DNA from: Monodelphis domestica
Lineage: Eukaryota > Chordata > Mammalia > Didelphimorphia > Didelphidae
DNA length: 64,000 nt
Assembly: GCF_027887165.1 (NCBI RefSeq)
Contig: NC_077232.1
Coordinates: forward strand, 9,730,559 to 9,794,558
Direction of reading: 5' to 3'
Of this stretch, positions 1-11,416 are shown in pieces. A program made the position numbers and the translations under genes. Position 1 is the stretch's first letter, and each line of letters starts with the position of its first letter. Under the pieces are notes generated by a model that saw only the letters and a list, made by a program, of their open reading frames with translations, was not told where the DNA came from and searched no databases.

Positions 1-192
1 GGGAGGTAGGAGTTCTGAGTTCTGGTTCTGCCTCTCTGTCACAAACTGTGGCACAGATCCCAACCCTGCTGGGCCTTCATGTCCTCATATATAAAGGGGA
101 AGGCTTGGCTAAGGTGACCTTATAGCTTCTTTCAGCCCACCTACTCTATGAGCTATAGATTTCAGAGTATGGTGCACTCAATCAGCATTTTA

Positions 193-338
193 TTTTCTTT
201 TAAACCCTCACCTTCCATCTTAGAATCACTACTGTGTATTGGCTCCAAGGCAGAAGAGTGGTCAGGACTAGGCAATGGGGGTCAAGTGACTTGCCCAGGG
301 TCACCCAGCTGGGAAGTGTCTGAGACCAGTAAATCAGC
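193..338 (-). mobile_element. WSINE1-type CORE-SINE
   Basis: Reverse-oriented 3' part (accttccatcttagaatcac … gggtcacccagctgggaagtgtctgag). Confidence 0.8.
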
Positions 339-1401
339 ATTTTAGCCATGGTGAACCAGGAAGCAAAGAACTCTGCTTCTTAAGCCTGGGTGATCAGTCA
401 AGACAGCCCAATAGTCTAACAATGCTTATAAGCAAAATTTTACCTAAAATCCTCACTGGACACAAGGGAAATTATCTGGCCCAAATGAAGGGGAAGGGGG
501 GTGCAGCGGCAGAGGGAAGGTCCAGGTTTTGATCCCAGAAATAAAGAAAGGTTTCAAGAAGCAGAAGGGGTTGGGAATATGGCAACAAATGTCAACACTG
601 GAGAAGCTAGAGACAGAGCTCTTTTAAACCCATTATCTCAGCCCGAGGGAGGCAGGAGAGCTGGCTGGCTCCTATCCTTTCTCTCCAGGACAGAGTTTGG
701 CTTCACATTCCAGCACGGACATTTACCAGGTCAGGGACCACAGAAAAACCATGTAACCTGCTGGGCCTCGATCTCCTCTCTTGTAAAATGAAAAGGCCTC
801 CAGGCTCCTTCCGACTCGAGGCCTCTGATCCTAGGAGCCTCTCAAGAATCATGGGAAGTCAGCAAGGCAGGGATGACCTTTTAATATATGACTTGCTCAG
901 GAAGATAAAGTTAATAAATAGGAAACCCAACACTAAGCCCAGTGTTCCTTTCTGTTAGGCCATCAAGGCCCTCTCTCCTAAGTCAGCACTCTGCTAGGGC
1001 TCCAGCCAGTGTCTGCTCTGTGTCTCCTCCCCACCCCCTACCCCCAGCCTTTCTCTCAGGACCCCATGGATCCAGGCACCAAATCTATTTCAGACCCGCC
1101 CCAGGCCCCATCAGGCAGCTTTGCCAAAACCCATCCCCTATTACCATGGAGGACACACCCAGCACCTGGTCCTGGCACCTGCCCTTACCCTCCTCCCCAC
1201 CCATTCCCACAGCAGCCCAGGAGACTCTAGGGACTCTTGGGTGAGGAGCAGCCTCAGGCTGCGTAATCTAGGGGAGAGACTGACTCAGCAGAGCTCAACA
1301 AGCAGGGGTTTCAGTCTCCCTCCCCATTTCAGGGAGGGAAAGCAGTGGGCAGGGGCAGACCAGTCTAACAGGCCCTCAGTTCCATTGGACCCCACCCCTT
1401 G

Positions 1402-1403
<2 letters not shown>

Positions 1404-1465
<62 letters not shown>
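1404..1465. repeat. (AC)n microsatellite, ~31 units
   Basis: Pure AC dinucleotide. Confidence 0.98.
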
Positions 1466-1469
<4 letters not shown>

Positions 1470-2152
1470 AGCCTGCTGCAAAGAGCTCCGAATTAAAAGG
1501 TGTGGGAGTGGGCACTGCCACGCCACCACAGCAGTTCTGCCACCTCTGGACCTCAAGGGAACATAAGAGCAGGTCCTCCTGAGCCCTGGTCTTCTAGTTT
1601 TCAACAGTCTACACTCTCTCCTGGCCTCCTGGATCTTGAGCTTCTCTAGGAACCCTGGACAAATCTTTGTGATGAAGAAGGAAGCACAGTCTTGCCAATC
1701 CATGGATTCTTATCTTGTTTGTGTGTCCTGGACCCCTTGGACAATCCAGTAAAGCCTAAAGAACCCCGGTGACTGACGATTTTAAGAAATGCTGACAGTG
1801 AAGGACTGGGCCTTCCCTTTCCAACCCTATTCCCTTTCTCCAGGGAGGTAGACAAGTCCTCTACCTTCACCCATTTTCTCCCTATAGTTTTCTCTACATT
1901 GTGAGATCCTGAACCATCAGGCAATAGTGCAAACCCTCCTCCTTTAATTCTCTTCTAAGAGAGCCATATCCCACTAAGCATTAGCACACCTTTACCATAA
2001 TGACACACGGAGGCTAGGGCAACTTCAATAGTCAAAAAATATCTGAAAGACAAATCAGCAAGAAATAAGCAAGGACACAATTCTATCTAGGAGCTGAGAT
2101 CATGTTCTTTACAAGCTTTTCCCCTAATTTAGTGACACTCAAGAAAGTTTGA

Positions 2153-2358
2153 GGGGCAGCTCTGTGGTTCAGTGGATTGAGAGTCAGGCCTAGAGCTGGG
2201 AGGTCCTGGGTTGAAATCTGGTCTCAGACACTTCCCAGCTGTGTGACCCTGGGCAAGTCACTTAACCCCCATTGCCTAGCCCTTCCCACTCTTCTGGAAC
2301 CAATACTTAGTATCAATCCTAAAACAGAAGGTAAGGGTTAAAAAGAAAAAATAAAAGG
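2153..2358 (+). mobile_element. WSINE1-type CORE-SINE
   Basis: Full-length copy: tRNA-related head 'ggggcagctctgtggttcagtgg', CORE 'gtgaccctgggcaagtcac', tail 'aaggtaagggtta' plus A-rich end. Confidence 0.9.
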
Positions 2359-3479
2359 GAATACAAGGAGAAGGCTTTCTCCTCCTGTGAATACTCTTAT
2401 TCGAGCTGGCTAGGTTCCTGATATTTCCTTCTCAGATAGTGAGATTCTGGAAAGCCGGGGCTTGTCTTCTCTAGGCATCTCCTAAGCATTCTGGACACAG
2501 GAAACATAAATGAATTATGAGTGCCCGTTACTGCTGAGCACTGCCAGGGAGCCCTACAGCCCTGAGGACCTTGAGAATATCACCACTCTAAGACTCCATG
2601 TTAGATACCAGATAAAATATGAGAGGAGTCTATTGGTGAAGAAACAGCCCTGGGAGACCTTCCTGAAGAATCGTAGTCTTCTTTCCTCCTATCTCCATCC
2701 CACCACACGCCTATAGAATGGAAATCTTACCTCAGCCTCTCTAGAAGGATGCCAGGAACAAAACTGAAAAGGAAAATCTAGTGACCAAGTTCCTAAGACC
2801 AGAGGTGACCAATGCAGGGTGACTGACTTATACCTGGTGGCTGACTATAAAGACATGTACTGGTCATTAACATTCCAAATGAAAGGGTGATTTCTGGGTG
2901 AGAAGCTTCCAAAAAAATAGACAAAGGTCCAGGAGAGGCCTATCAGTCTATTTTGGTACCAGAGCGAGTGAAAAAAACAAAGTAGTGCCTTTGGAATCCC
3001 AAAGGCCCCTACTAGTATTTCCTCTATTACAATTGCAAATAATACCTAACATGTAAACAGACCTTTAAGAGATTTATCTCATTTGGTGCCAACAACCCTA
3101 GAAGGAAGGAGATCTTTAATGGGTGAGGAAACTGAGGCAGAGGGAGATGGGGAGATTTGCCCAGGGCCCTGAGGACTGGCACTGCTCTGGTGGGCCAACA
3201 ATGAGGACAAGGCAAAAACTACTTATTGGTCTTTCTCCCTTCCCTTGTCCTCCACTTCCATTCAGTCAGCCTCCTTTCAGAAGGTCTAAAGACCAGGCCT
3301 TGGCACTGGCCCTCTGGCTCTTCCCTCCTATTCCATTTTTCCTCCATCAAACAGGCCATGCTGTCAGTCTTCAGGTCCTTAAGAAAGAAAACCGAAAGGA
3401 AACACTACTCTTCCCTAAAGGAGACCGAGTGGCCCCCTAAGAGTGCCTGGAATTCCCCTCCACAATGGAGCTTTTCCTT

Positions 3480-4130
3480 TTCCTAAAGGGCAGGTCTGAC
3501 CCTGTCACTCTCTCCTCAAGCTGCAGAGGCTCCCAACTACCTTCTAGTTTCCAACAGCAACTCTTCTCTTTGACTTGTAAGACCCTCACAGCCTGGCCCT
3601 GATCATTCTTTCTAACACTCAATGCAGCACACACGCATGCACACGCACACGCGCACACACACACACACACCACCACCACCACCATCCCTGTCCTGTGTCT
3701 GAATCCCAGCCAATCCTGTTCTTTCTGCCTCCAAGACTAGAAGAATTCTCTGATACTGCCACCCCAGTGCCTATGACTCCCAGACCATCCTGCCTTTCTG
3801 TTTTATTTTTAATTTTTTCTTAAACCCTTACCTTCTGTCTTGGAATCAATACTGGGAATTGGTTCTAAGTAAGGGGTAGGCAATGGAGGTTAAGTGACTT
3901 GCCCAGGGTCACACAGCTGGGAAGTGTCTGAGGCCAGATTTGAACCTAGGACCTCCCATCTCTAGGCCTGGCTCTCAATCCACGGAGCCACCCAGCTACC
4001 CCCCATCCTGACTTTCTTGACTACGTCCTCATTCTAGATGTCTCTGTCCACACAAATTTCTTCTTTCATTTTCTGGCCATTATCTCTGGTCAAAAGCACA
4101 ATATGTGCCACACAGCAGATACTTGTTCCA
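3480..4130 (+). mobile_element. L2 LINE relic split by a SINE
   Basis: 'ctgaccctgtcactctctcc … cagcctggccctgatcattc' and 'gtgcctatgactcccagacc' are L2-like; the WSINE1 copy at 3801-4005 interrupts it. An (AC)n with (ACC)n tract lies at 3630-3683. Confidence 0.5.
3801..4005 (-). mobile_element. WSINE1-type CORE-SINE
   Basis: Full-length reverse copy from 'cttaaacccttaccttctgt' to 'gagccacccagctacccccc', inserted in an L2 relic. Confidence 0.9.
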
Positions 4131-6202
4131 GGCTTGACTATCATGGTCAGTGGGATTTTATTTCTAATTATAAAAAAAAAAAAGCAAAACACCATGCCAA
4201 GTACTATCTCAGTTCTTCAAGGAAGCTGGAGACTGTCAGGATCAGTAGTGCCTCTTTGTCCTCTCAGAAGATCTGGTCTCCAGGAATCACTTCCTAGCCT
4301 TGGCCAGGATGGTCCTCAGATCGAATCTCTCTGTGGGCCCATAAGCAAACCACAATTTCATCTTGGTAGGGAGAATCAAGAATGTTATGTTTTGTTAGCA
4401 GACTTCCAGGGGTTAAGAACATCTCCACATCACCATGCAGCATCAGAGTAGGCCTGGAGATTAAGATTAAGTGTATAATTCTGAAAATGTAGGTAGCTAC
4501 TCTCAGTTCAGTGTCCAAAGATGAAGAACTGTCACAGACAAAACATCAATGACAACAAACATGTTTGTCATCATGGGAAAACATGGGAAACCAGGGGAGG
4601 GGATACCAGCCTCCGGCACTGAAGTTAGTTCCTGTGGGAGCCAAAGTTTAGCTCCGATTCCTCAATCCCCAGATGGGGTGGGGTTAGGAATAGAAACCAC
4701 TCCAAGGCTTTGCTTTAACCACCTCATCCTCCCTCCCAGCAAGAAAAGGGAAAAAAAGGGGTGGGGATGGGGAGGAGCTGGTCTGTATTTCAGGACACTC
4801 CTTACATAATGATGAAACCTTCCCTGAACTATGAGTTGATAACAGACCAGCCACACAAGACACTTTTGGAAGAATCTGCCATTAAGAATGCCTAGAATTC
4901 AAGCATCCCAAATACGAAAGTAGAGACTCAGCACCATAACATTTCATTTGGAAGCAAAACCTTCTCTCCACAACAATCCTGCAGGCTTTGGTCCCACATT
5001 TGCCATTTTGTCATTAAGGGATTGGTGTTTAACAGTCTGCATTTGGCTCCCTGTTGGCAGCTCGCCCCGTCACTTGTTTCACAAGCAGTTTCTGTGGTTT
5101 CAAGAAAGGCAGGGTGTTTGATTTTAAACAATGTTTTAAAAATATATTTCAGAATAGGGTTCATCCATTCTGCAGTGGGAGGTGGGGAGAGAGCAAAGGA
5201 AAAATGCAACCAAATCAAATAAAGGCGTCTCCTACTGCCAAAGAGACAGGGCAAAAGGGCTGATCGAAGGAAAGCCAACCAACTGCTCAGCACCTACACC
5301 AAGGAGCCAAAGAAATCAACTGAACTGCTTTCTGATTGAGAAGTTGGAAATTAGGGACATAAGAAAATAAAACTTAAGAGGTGCAGAAAGCTTAACCTAT
5401 ACTTGGTTTCACTCTTCCATCTACCAAAATAAATTCACCTGACCCTAATTTATTGGGGGGGGGGTTCCAGCAGTTCAAAATCAATGTAAAGGATTGTCAT
5501 CTAATCAATTAACAAGCAGCCCTCTAATCAGCCACTATGATCACAGTAATTAAAGTAAAGACTCTCCTCTCTGGGAATTCACTCAAACCCTAGAGAAGGG
5601 TAGAAGCCCCAAGGACCCAGCCCATTAGTGAGAGCCACATCCATCCCCAAGGACTCTATATGGAAGCTGAAGCCAGGATTTCCTAAGGAACACCTGGATC
5701 TGAAACAGCTGCCTCTTCCTGCCTTATTCCTGGGGAATCTACCCAAAAAGAGGAAAGTCAAATATACTACCATTCCCCAAAGGAAAGAACATTGAACCTC
5801 AAGTCAAAGGACTTGAGTTCAAATCCTATTTCTGTTGCTTAGAAGTTCAGTGATGTAGAGCTGGCCAGTCCAATCTGGGGCTTGGTTTCATCTTCTGTAA
5901 AACAGATTGGAGGGCAGGGAGAACAACACACCACATGTCTGAGCTACTCCCAGCTCTAAATCCTCTCCCTTAACTAGGTCTCAGTGGCCATAAAGCCAAG
6001 AGCTGAAACTAAAGTGACAGAAATGCCAAATAATTCAGAGCTCCTGGGAGGTGAGAAGGGAATTACTTTTTAGTTCAGGAATCCTTCGGAGGACAAGTGC
6101 AAGGGCTAAGGCCGCCTCTGACAGCAATTTACAATAGGCTGGACCATTATCAAGGTCCTCAGCTTCTCCAATACAAAGAAAGATAAAAGTGAACAGGACC
6201 AG

Positions 6203-6411
6203 GGGCAGCTGGGAAGCTCAGTGGATGGAGAGCCAGGCCTAGAGACAGGAGGTCCTAGGTTCAAAGCTGGCCTCAGACACTTCCTAGCTGTGTGACCCTG
6301 GGCAAGTCACTTGACCCCCATTGCCTAGCCCTTACTGCTCTTCTGCCTTAGAACCAATACACACACAGTATTGATTCCAAGATGAAGGTAAGGGTTTAAA
6401 AAAAAAAAAGT
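6203..6411 (+). mobile_element. WSINE1-type CORE-SINE
   Basis: Full-length plus copy with A-rich tail. Confidence 0.9.
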
Positions 6412-9400
6412 GTATAGGACCCACTCCTGAGCACCACACCCAGAACAGACCTTAGGTCAGCCAAACCTTAGACTTGCTCAAAACTCAAAGCTATGGACTG
6501 GTCAGCTGCACCCAGCATCACTAAGTTCCAGGCATGGAAGGACGTGGAAGGAAGACCTTGTGGTCTCTAAGAAGCAGGCAATCAGCACCACTACCAGCAT
6601 GGGCTTTGGAGAAGAGAAGTCCAATAGAAGAAAAAAGACCAAATGAGTACAAACAGGAAATGAGTGAATTATACAAGCAAAAGGATTAAGAGAAACCAAC
6701 AGGAAAGCCACAGTGCAGCTCCCAGGAATAAACGGGAAGCACCACAGGCACCCAGAGGCCTGGCACTACCAGCTCTCAACCCTCTTGGCAACCCAGGCCA
6801 AAAGCCCAACTCTATGTACCTTTTTGTGTACTGGTGGCAGACGGACCCAGCCCAAAAAAGGAACTCAAAGGGAATCCAACCTGCTTCGGTGGGTGCAAAG
6901 GTACAATTTGGAACAGTACTCAAATGTCCATTTGTGGAGGGGTCCTCTTAAGTAGCAGAGAATCCCCTATACCCTTGCCAAGGGTAGTTCAGGACCAGAC
7001 AGACAGGCCTAGGAGAGCAGCCAGGCTGGGTAGCCCACCGCTGTCCAGGGTTCAGACTCTTGGGAGATGGGTAAAAGCAGCAGCAGGGTGCATCATGTTT
7101 TAGGATTCCCAGTCATCTCCTGAATCACTGGAGAGCTGAATACATCCTTATGTGGAGCTATAGGGAGGCCCCAGAGGAGAGCTGGAGTTATCCCTGCATT
7201 TACACCACTCCTACAGCTTTAAACATACCACCCAAGGATAAAAGGCAACACAAGGATGAGGATCTAGGCAACAGCTCCAGGTCCAAATTCTGAAATATCA
7301 CATTCTTCACTCAAGACTGAGGCCTAACTCCAAGGATTCCTCCATCATCTCTTTTTGCTGAATGTTCTAATACTTGAGCAAAACTAGATTAGATAGAGAA
7401 CCTGGGGCCATACTCCTCAGTTCTAGCTCCATATGGCTTAAGAACAGGAGGCTACTAAATGCCAGCTAAGCAATGGGAACATGAGGGCAGAGGCATCCTC
7501 TGTTCCTTAGAGATAGAGCCCAAGCCCATTAAGACAATGTTTCCCAATCAACATCTTGGAACACAGAGATGTGCCTCCAGGGCCACACAAAAGATGTCTA
7601 AGGCATAATCTGCACTGTAGTGCCTTGGCTAATAGCAGAAGCAAACCTTCTTTGAGGAGCAAGGGTACAAGCAAGAAATGCTTTCTTACATTTCCCACCA
7701 GGCAAGTGGATGAAGTCAGGATAAACAATTCTGTGACTAAACCAGAAAGACATGGTCAGAGAGAAACATCCCAGAGTGGGGGGAGGGACACTGATGGGAA
7801 ACAGAGGTGCAAGTCATAGTAACTTAAGTCAGCCATCATTTAGAGAGAAAGTGATTTTAAAAGATGGGGAGGGGGGGGAGATTCCCAATGAAAATGCTTG
7901 TTTAATTTAGCTGAAGTGGCTATGAAGTAAGCTGTCCAATGACCATCCTGGCAAAGGGGACCAAATAAGGAGGGCCGCTGAAACTGTAAAATGAACACAG
8001 GCTCAGATAATTAGGAAGAAATAGTTCTTTAAGCTCAATGTATGTCTCCATACTGTACCTGCTTTTAGTTCTAATAAGCGGCATGCGAATTGAGAGGTGA
8101 AGTTCATGCTACAACCTAACCCCAAGATCTCCCTTCCATAAAATGTGGTGCTTAGATGGGTAATATTTGGAAGGTGTGCTTCATTAAGAGCCAGTGGCAA
8201 AATCAACATAGATCAGAGCAAGCAACTCAACTGGGAAAGCAGAATGTCAGAGTGATGGGTCGGAAGCGCCTGGATCCTACCACCAGCCAGCTGCTAACAG
8301 CTTCAAGGTTCTTCAAGGAGAGCCAGTCTTGCAGTTCTCAAATGTAAAACTGACCAACAGCCAGCCAAAAAGCCCTTGAATGCTGCCCTAGGAAAAGCTA
8401 AATGAGTCAACAGTGCCCATCAGATCTTTGTAATGCAATCAAAATACAAGACTGATGGTATAGATCCCCAGAATGGAAACACTCATCAAGACAGCTCCAG
8501 GTCAGGGAGAAGAGGCTGCTACCAAATCAGCAGAAGCTTTCCTAGTCCAAATGATAAACTGAGAGAAGTGAGAAACAACAGCTTATAGTAAAAATCCCAA
8601 GGAGAAATCAACCAGGTGTGGAGATGACTTGTCCTTTCCCATACAGAACACATGGCTACCCCAAATCAATGGGTCTCGTCAGGGGGCCTCTCCCAAGGGA
8701 ATGTTTGGATGGTTACATCCAGCATCTGTCAGAAGAAAGAGTCCAGTCCAAGGTCAGGTCCTGTCCCTGGAGTACTGTCCAATAATAATGGTAACTCATA
8801 CCTCACTTTAGGGTTCATACAAAACTAAAAAACTCTTAGAGGAAAAATGAGAGCATTATTGTCCCCATATTACAGATAGGATGCCGAAGCTCAGAGAGGC
8901 TATCTATGCCCCAAGGGCACAGAAAGACTAAGTGAAGCGCTGGGACCTGACTTTGATGCCCACATCAATTCTCTCCTTCACAAAGAATTAACTCTGAGAA
9001 CGGTTCTACAGATCCAGGGGGGAATACCTTTGGTGGGCAATTGGTTTTCTTCCTACTATGTATGAATCAGTGACATTAAGCCTATCATGAAGTCACCACA
9101 GCAGGATGCCTGGCATCCTCTGGACCAGAAATGCCTTCCGCAAAGGAGAATGCGGTGGCTAGCAGCAAAGTTCATGAAAACACCTGGATCAGAACACGTC
9201 TCCAGCAGCACAAAGGATCCCAAAGGGCCAGCAAACCAAATAATTTACCACACTACCACTAAAAATGAAGAATGATGAAAATGTGGTATTCCCTCTCTTT
9301 TATCAAATGATGACCCCCTGAGATTGAAAGAGAGTCAACTCTGTTCCTTGGACACTGAGTGAACTTTTGACTTTATTCATCTGTCTGCCTTCCACCCATC

Positions 9401-9501
9401 TCTCAGTAAATGTGGTCCTTCTACACTAGAATGTAAGCTTCCTGAGGTCTGGCATCATCTTATTTGTGTTTATCTACCCAGTGATGCACAGAAAGCATTT
9501 A

Positions 9502-9505
<4 letters not shown>

Positions 9506-9591
<86 letters not shown>
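9506..9591. repeat. (CT)n microsatellite, ~43 units
   Basis: Pure CT dinucleotide in MARK2 intron 1; a (GAGG)n-like tract follows at 9650-9672. Confidence 0.98.
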
Positions 9592-9592
<1 letters not shown>

Positions 9593-9845
9593 AGTTCAGA
9601 AAGGAGGACAAAAGAAAAAGAGGCCTCAGTTATTTCAAGATAACCAAGATGAGGGAGGGAGGGAGGGAGGGATTTGGAACTATACCTTCAAATGCTACAG
9701 GGTCAGCCAAACAAATGGCAGCAGAGTAGAGGACAAGCTGAGGTAGTCTGGAGCATGTCCAGGGGTGGTGGGGGTGGAGGGGAATTTAAAGGAATCACAG
9801 AGAAAAAGGGAATGATCAGAAGAGTCAGCAGAAATGCCAGAAGGA

Positions 9846-10168
9846 CCATTAGGGGCAGTGTAATGTCCCTGAACAACTTGCAGGGACCCAGGAGAAAAAA
9901 AACACCATTCATAAGCAAAGGATAAACTATGGGAGTGGAAACACCGAGAAAAAGCAACTGCCTGAATACAGAGGTTGAGGGGACATGACAGAGGATAGAC
10001 TCTAAATGAACACTCTAATGCAAATACTATCAACAAAGCAATGGGTTCAAATCAAGAAAACATCTAATGCCCAGTGGACTTACGCGTCGGCTATGGGGGG
10101 TGGGGGGGGGGAGGAAAAGAAAATGATCTATGTCTTTAACGAATAATGCTTGGAAATGACCAAATAAA

Positions 10169-10201
<33 letters not shown>
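9846..10201 (+). mobile_element. Short 5'-truncated L1 3' end with poly(A) tail and TSD
   Basis: The 356-bp insert ends AATAAAATATATT followed by about 28 A. It is flanked by an exact 16-bp duplication AGAAATGCCAGAAGGA (9830-9845 and 10202-10217). It contains a G-run and the L1 3' UTR-type sequence 'aatgatctatgtctttaa'. This is target-primed reverse transcription, and the exact TSD suggests a fairly recent event. Confidence 0.85.
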
Positions 10202-10205
<4 letters not shown>

Positions 10206-10719
10206 ATGCCAGAAGGAAAAGGAACATACAATAATCAGCACAAGAGAAATATTCTCACATGTGCTGCAAGTCAACACAGGCACCATGGCAGGCAGAGAAG
10301 AGCAAGCCCAGGATTTGGGTAGAAGTCCTGACTGACACTTGCTGGGTAATCATGGGCCAAGGAAAAAAGGCCTTTCATCTCTTCAAGCCTCAGTTTTGCC
10401 ATCTGTATATTAGAGATCGTACCAGCTCTGTTTTGACCTGAGGAATTCACTTTGTAAATCTACATAAGCATGAGTTCTTATTCTCCCTGGTCATATGTTC
10501 AATGTGAAACAATCTAGTGATCTCTCTCCTGTTCTCTACCAAGGAGGATGGGCTACAGAAAGCAACAAGGGGTTAAGGTGACTGAGTACTGTAGGGAAAA
10601 AAACCACCAAGGAAGGTCCTGGGAAAGTGATAAAACATACCTCTTGGCAGGGGAGACGTAAAACATATGCACTTCCCAGCCCAGGGGTAGGGGACATGAG
10701 AACAAAGGATGATATGTAC

Positions 10720-10872
10720 CAGAGGTTGGCATAAGCCCAAAGGCCGAATCCAGCCCACCACCTGCTAAGAATGGTTTTTAAATTTTTAAATATTATTTAA
10801 TCATAGTACAAAGCAAAAACAGGAGGCAACAGGCAGGATTTGGCCCACAGGCCATAGTCTACCAACTTCTAA
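10720..10872. mobile_element. hAT/Charlie-like MITE with terminal inverted repeats
   Basis: The ends cAGAGGTTGGCATA…GGCC and …GGCC…TCTACCAACTTCT are imperfect inverted repeats of about 40-45 bp. The inside (ccagcccaccacctgc … aggcaggatttggcccac) matches the 'ggttggcaaactacggccc' class of mammalian hAT MITEs as I remember it. No clear 8-bp TSD remains. Confidence 0.6.
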
Positions 10873-11069
10873 GGTCTATACTGTCAGATATATAATCACA
10901 GTATTGGATGTTTTCCATTGTTATAAGGATTCAGTTGGGGAATGAGATGACTATGGCATAAAGCAAATAGTTTCATTGATGATTGCTTTTATATCACCCA
11001 GATTTTCCCCTATATTTGTCCCCACCAGTCATCCCATAACCAAAACAATTTTTTTTTTATAAAGAGGAA

Positions 11070-11212
11070 GAGCGGGGTGGCTAGAATAGTTTGGGGCTTG
11101 GAGTAAGGAAGACCCAAGTTCAAATCCAGTTTCAGCTGATTGCTTGCTCACAAGCTGTGTGACCCTGGGCAAGTCATTTAAGCCCGTTTACCTTTTGAAA
11201 AAAAAATTTTAA
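11070..11212 (+). mobile_element. MAR1/MIR-type SINE
   Basis: 'ggcttggagtaaggaagacccaagttcaaatcc … tgtgaccctgggcaagtcat' with a different head from WSINE1. Directly followed by the WSINE1 at 11224. Confidence 0.7.
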
Positions 11213-11223
11213 GGGATCTACTG

Positions 11224-11416
11224 GGTCAGGTAGGTGGCTCAGTGGATTGAGAGTCAGGTCTAAAGATAGGAGGTCCTAGGTTCAAATTTGACCTCAGAAG
11301 CTTCCTAGTTATGTGACTCTGAGGAAGTCACTTAACCCATTGCCTAGCCTTACCATTCTTCTGCCTTGGAATCAAGAGTACAGATTCCAGAGGAAAGGGA
11401 ATGGTTTTTAAAAAAC
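11224..11416 (+). mobile_element. WSINE1-type CORE-SINE
   Basis: Diverged full-length plus copy. Confidence 0.88.

Noticed and set aside
1285-1703. Minus-strand frames with poly(Cys-Val)
   Set aside because: Translation of the (AC)n microsatellite.
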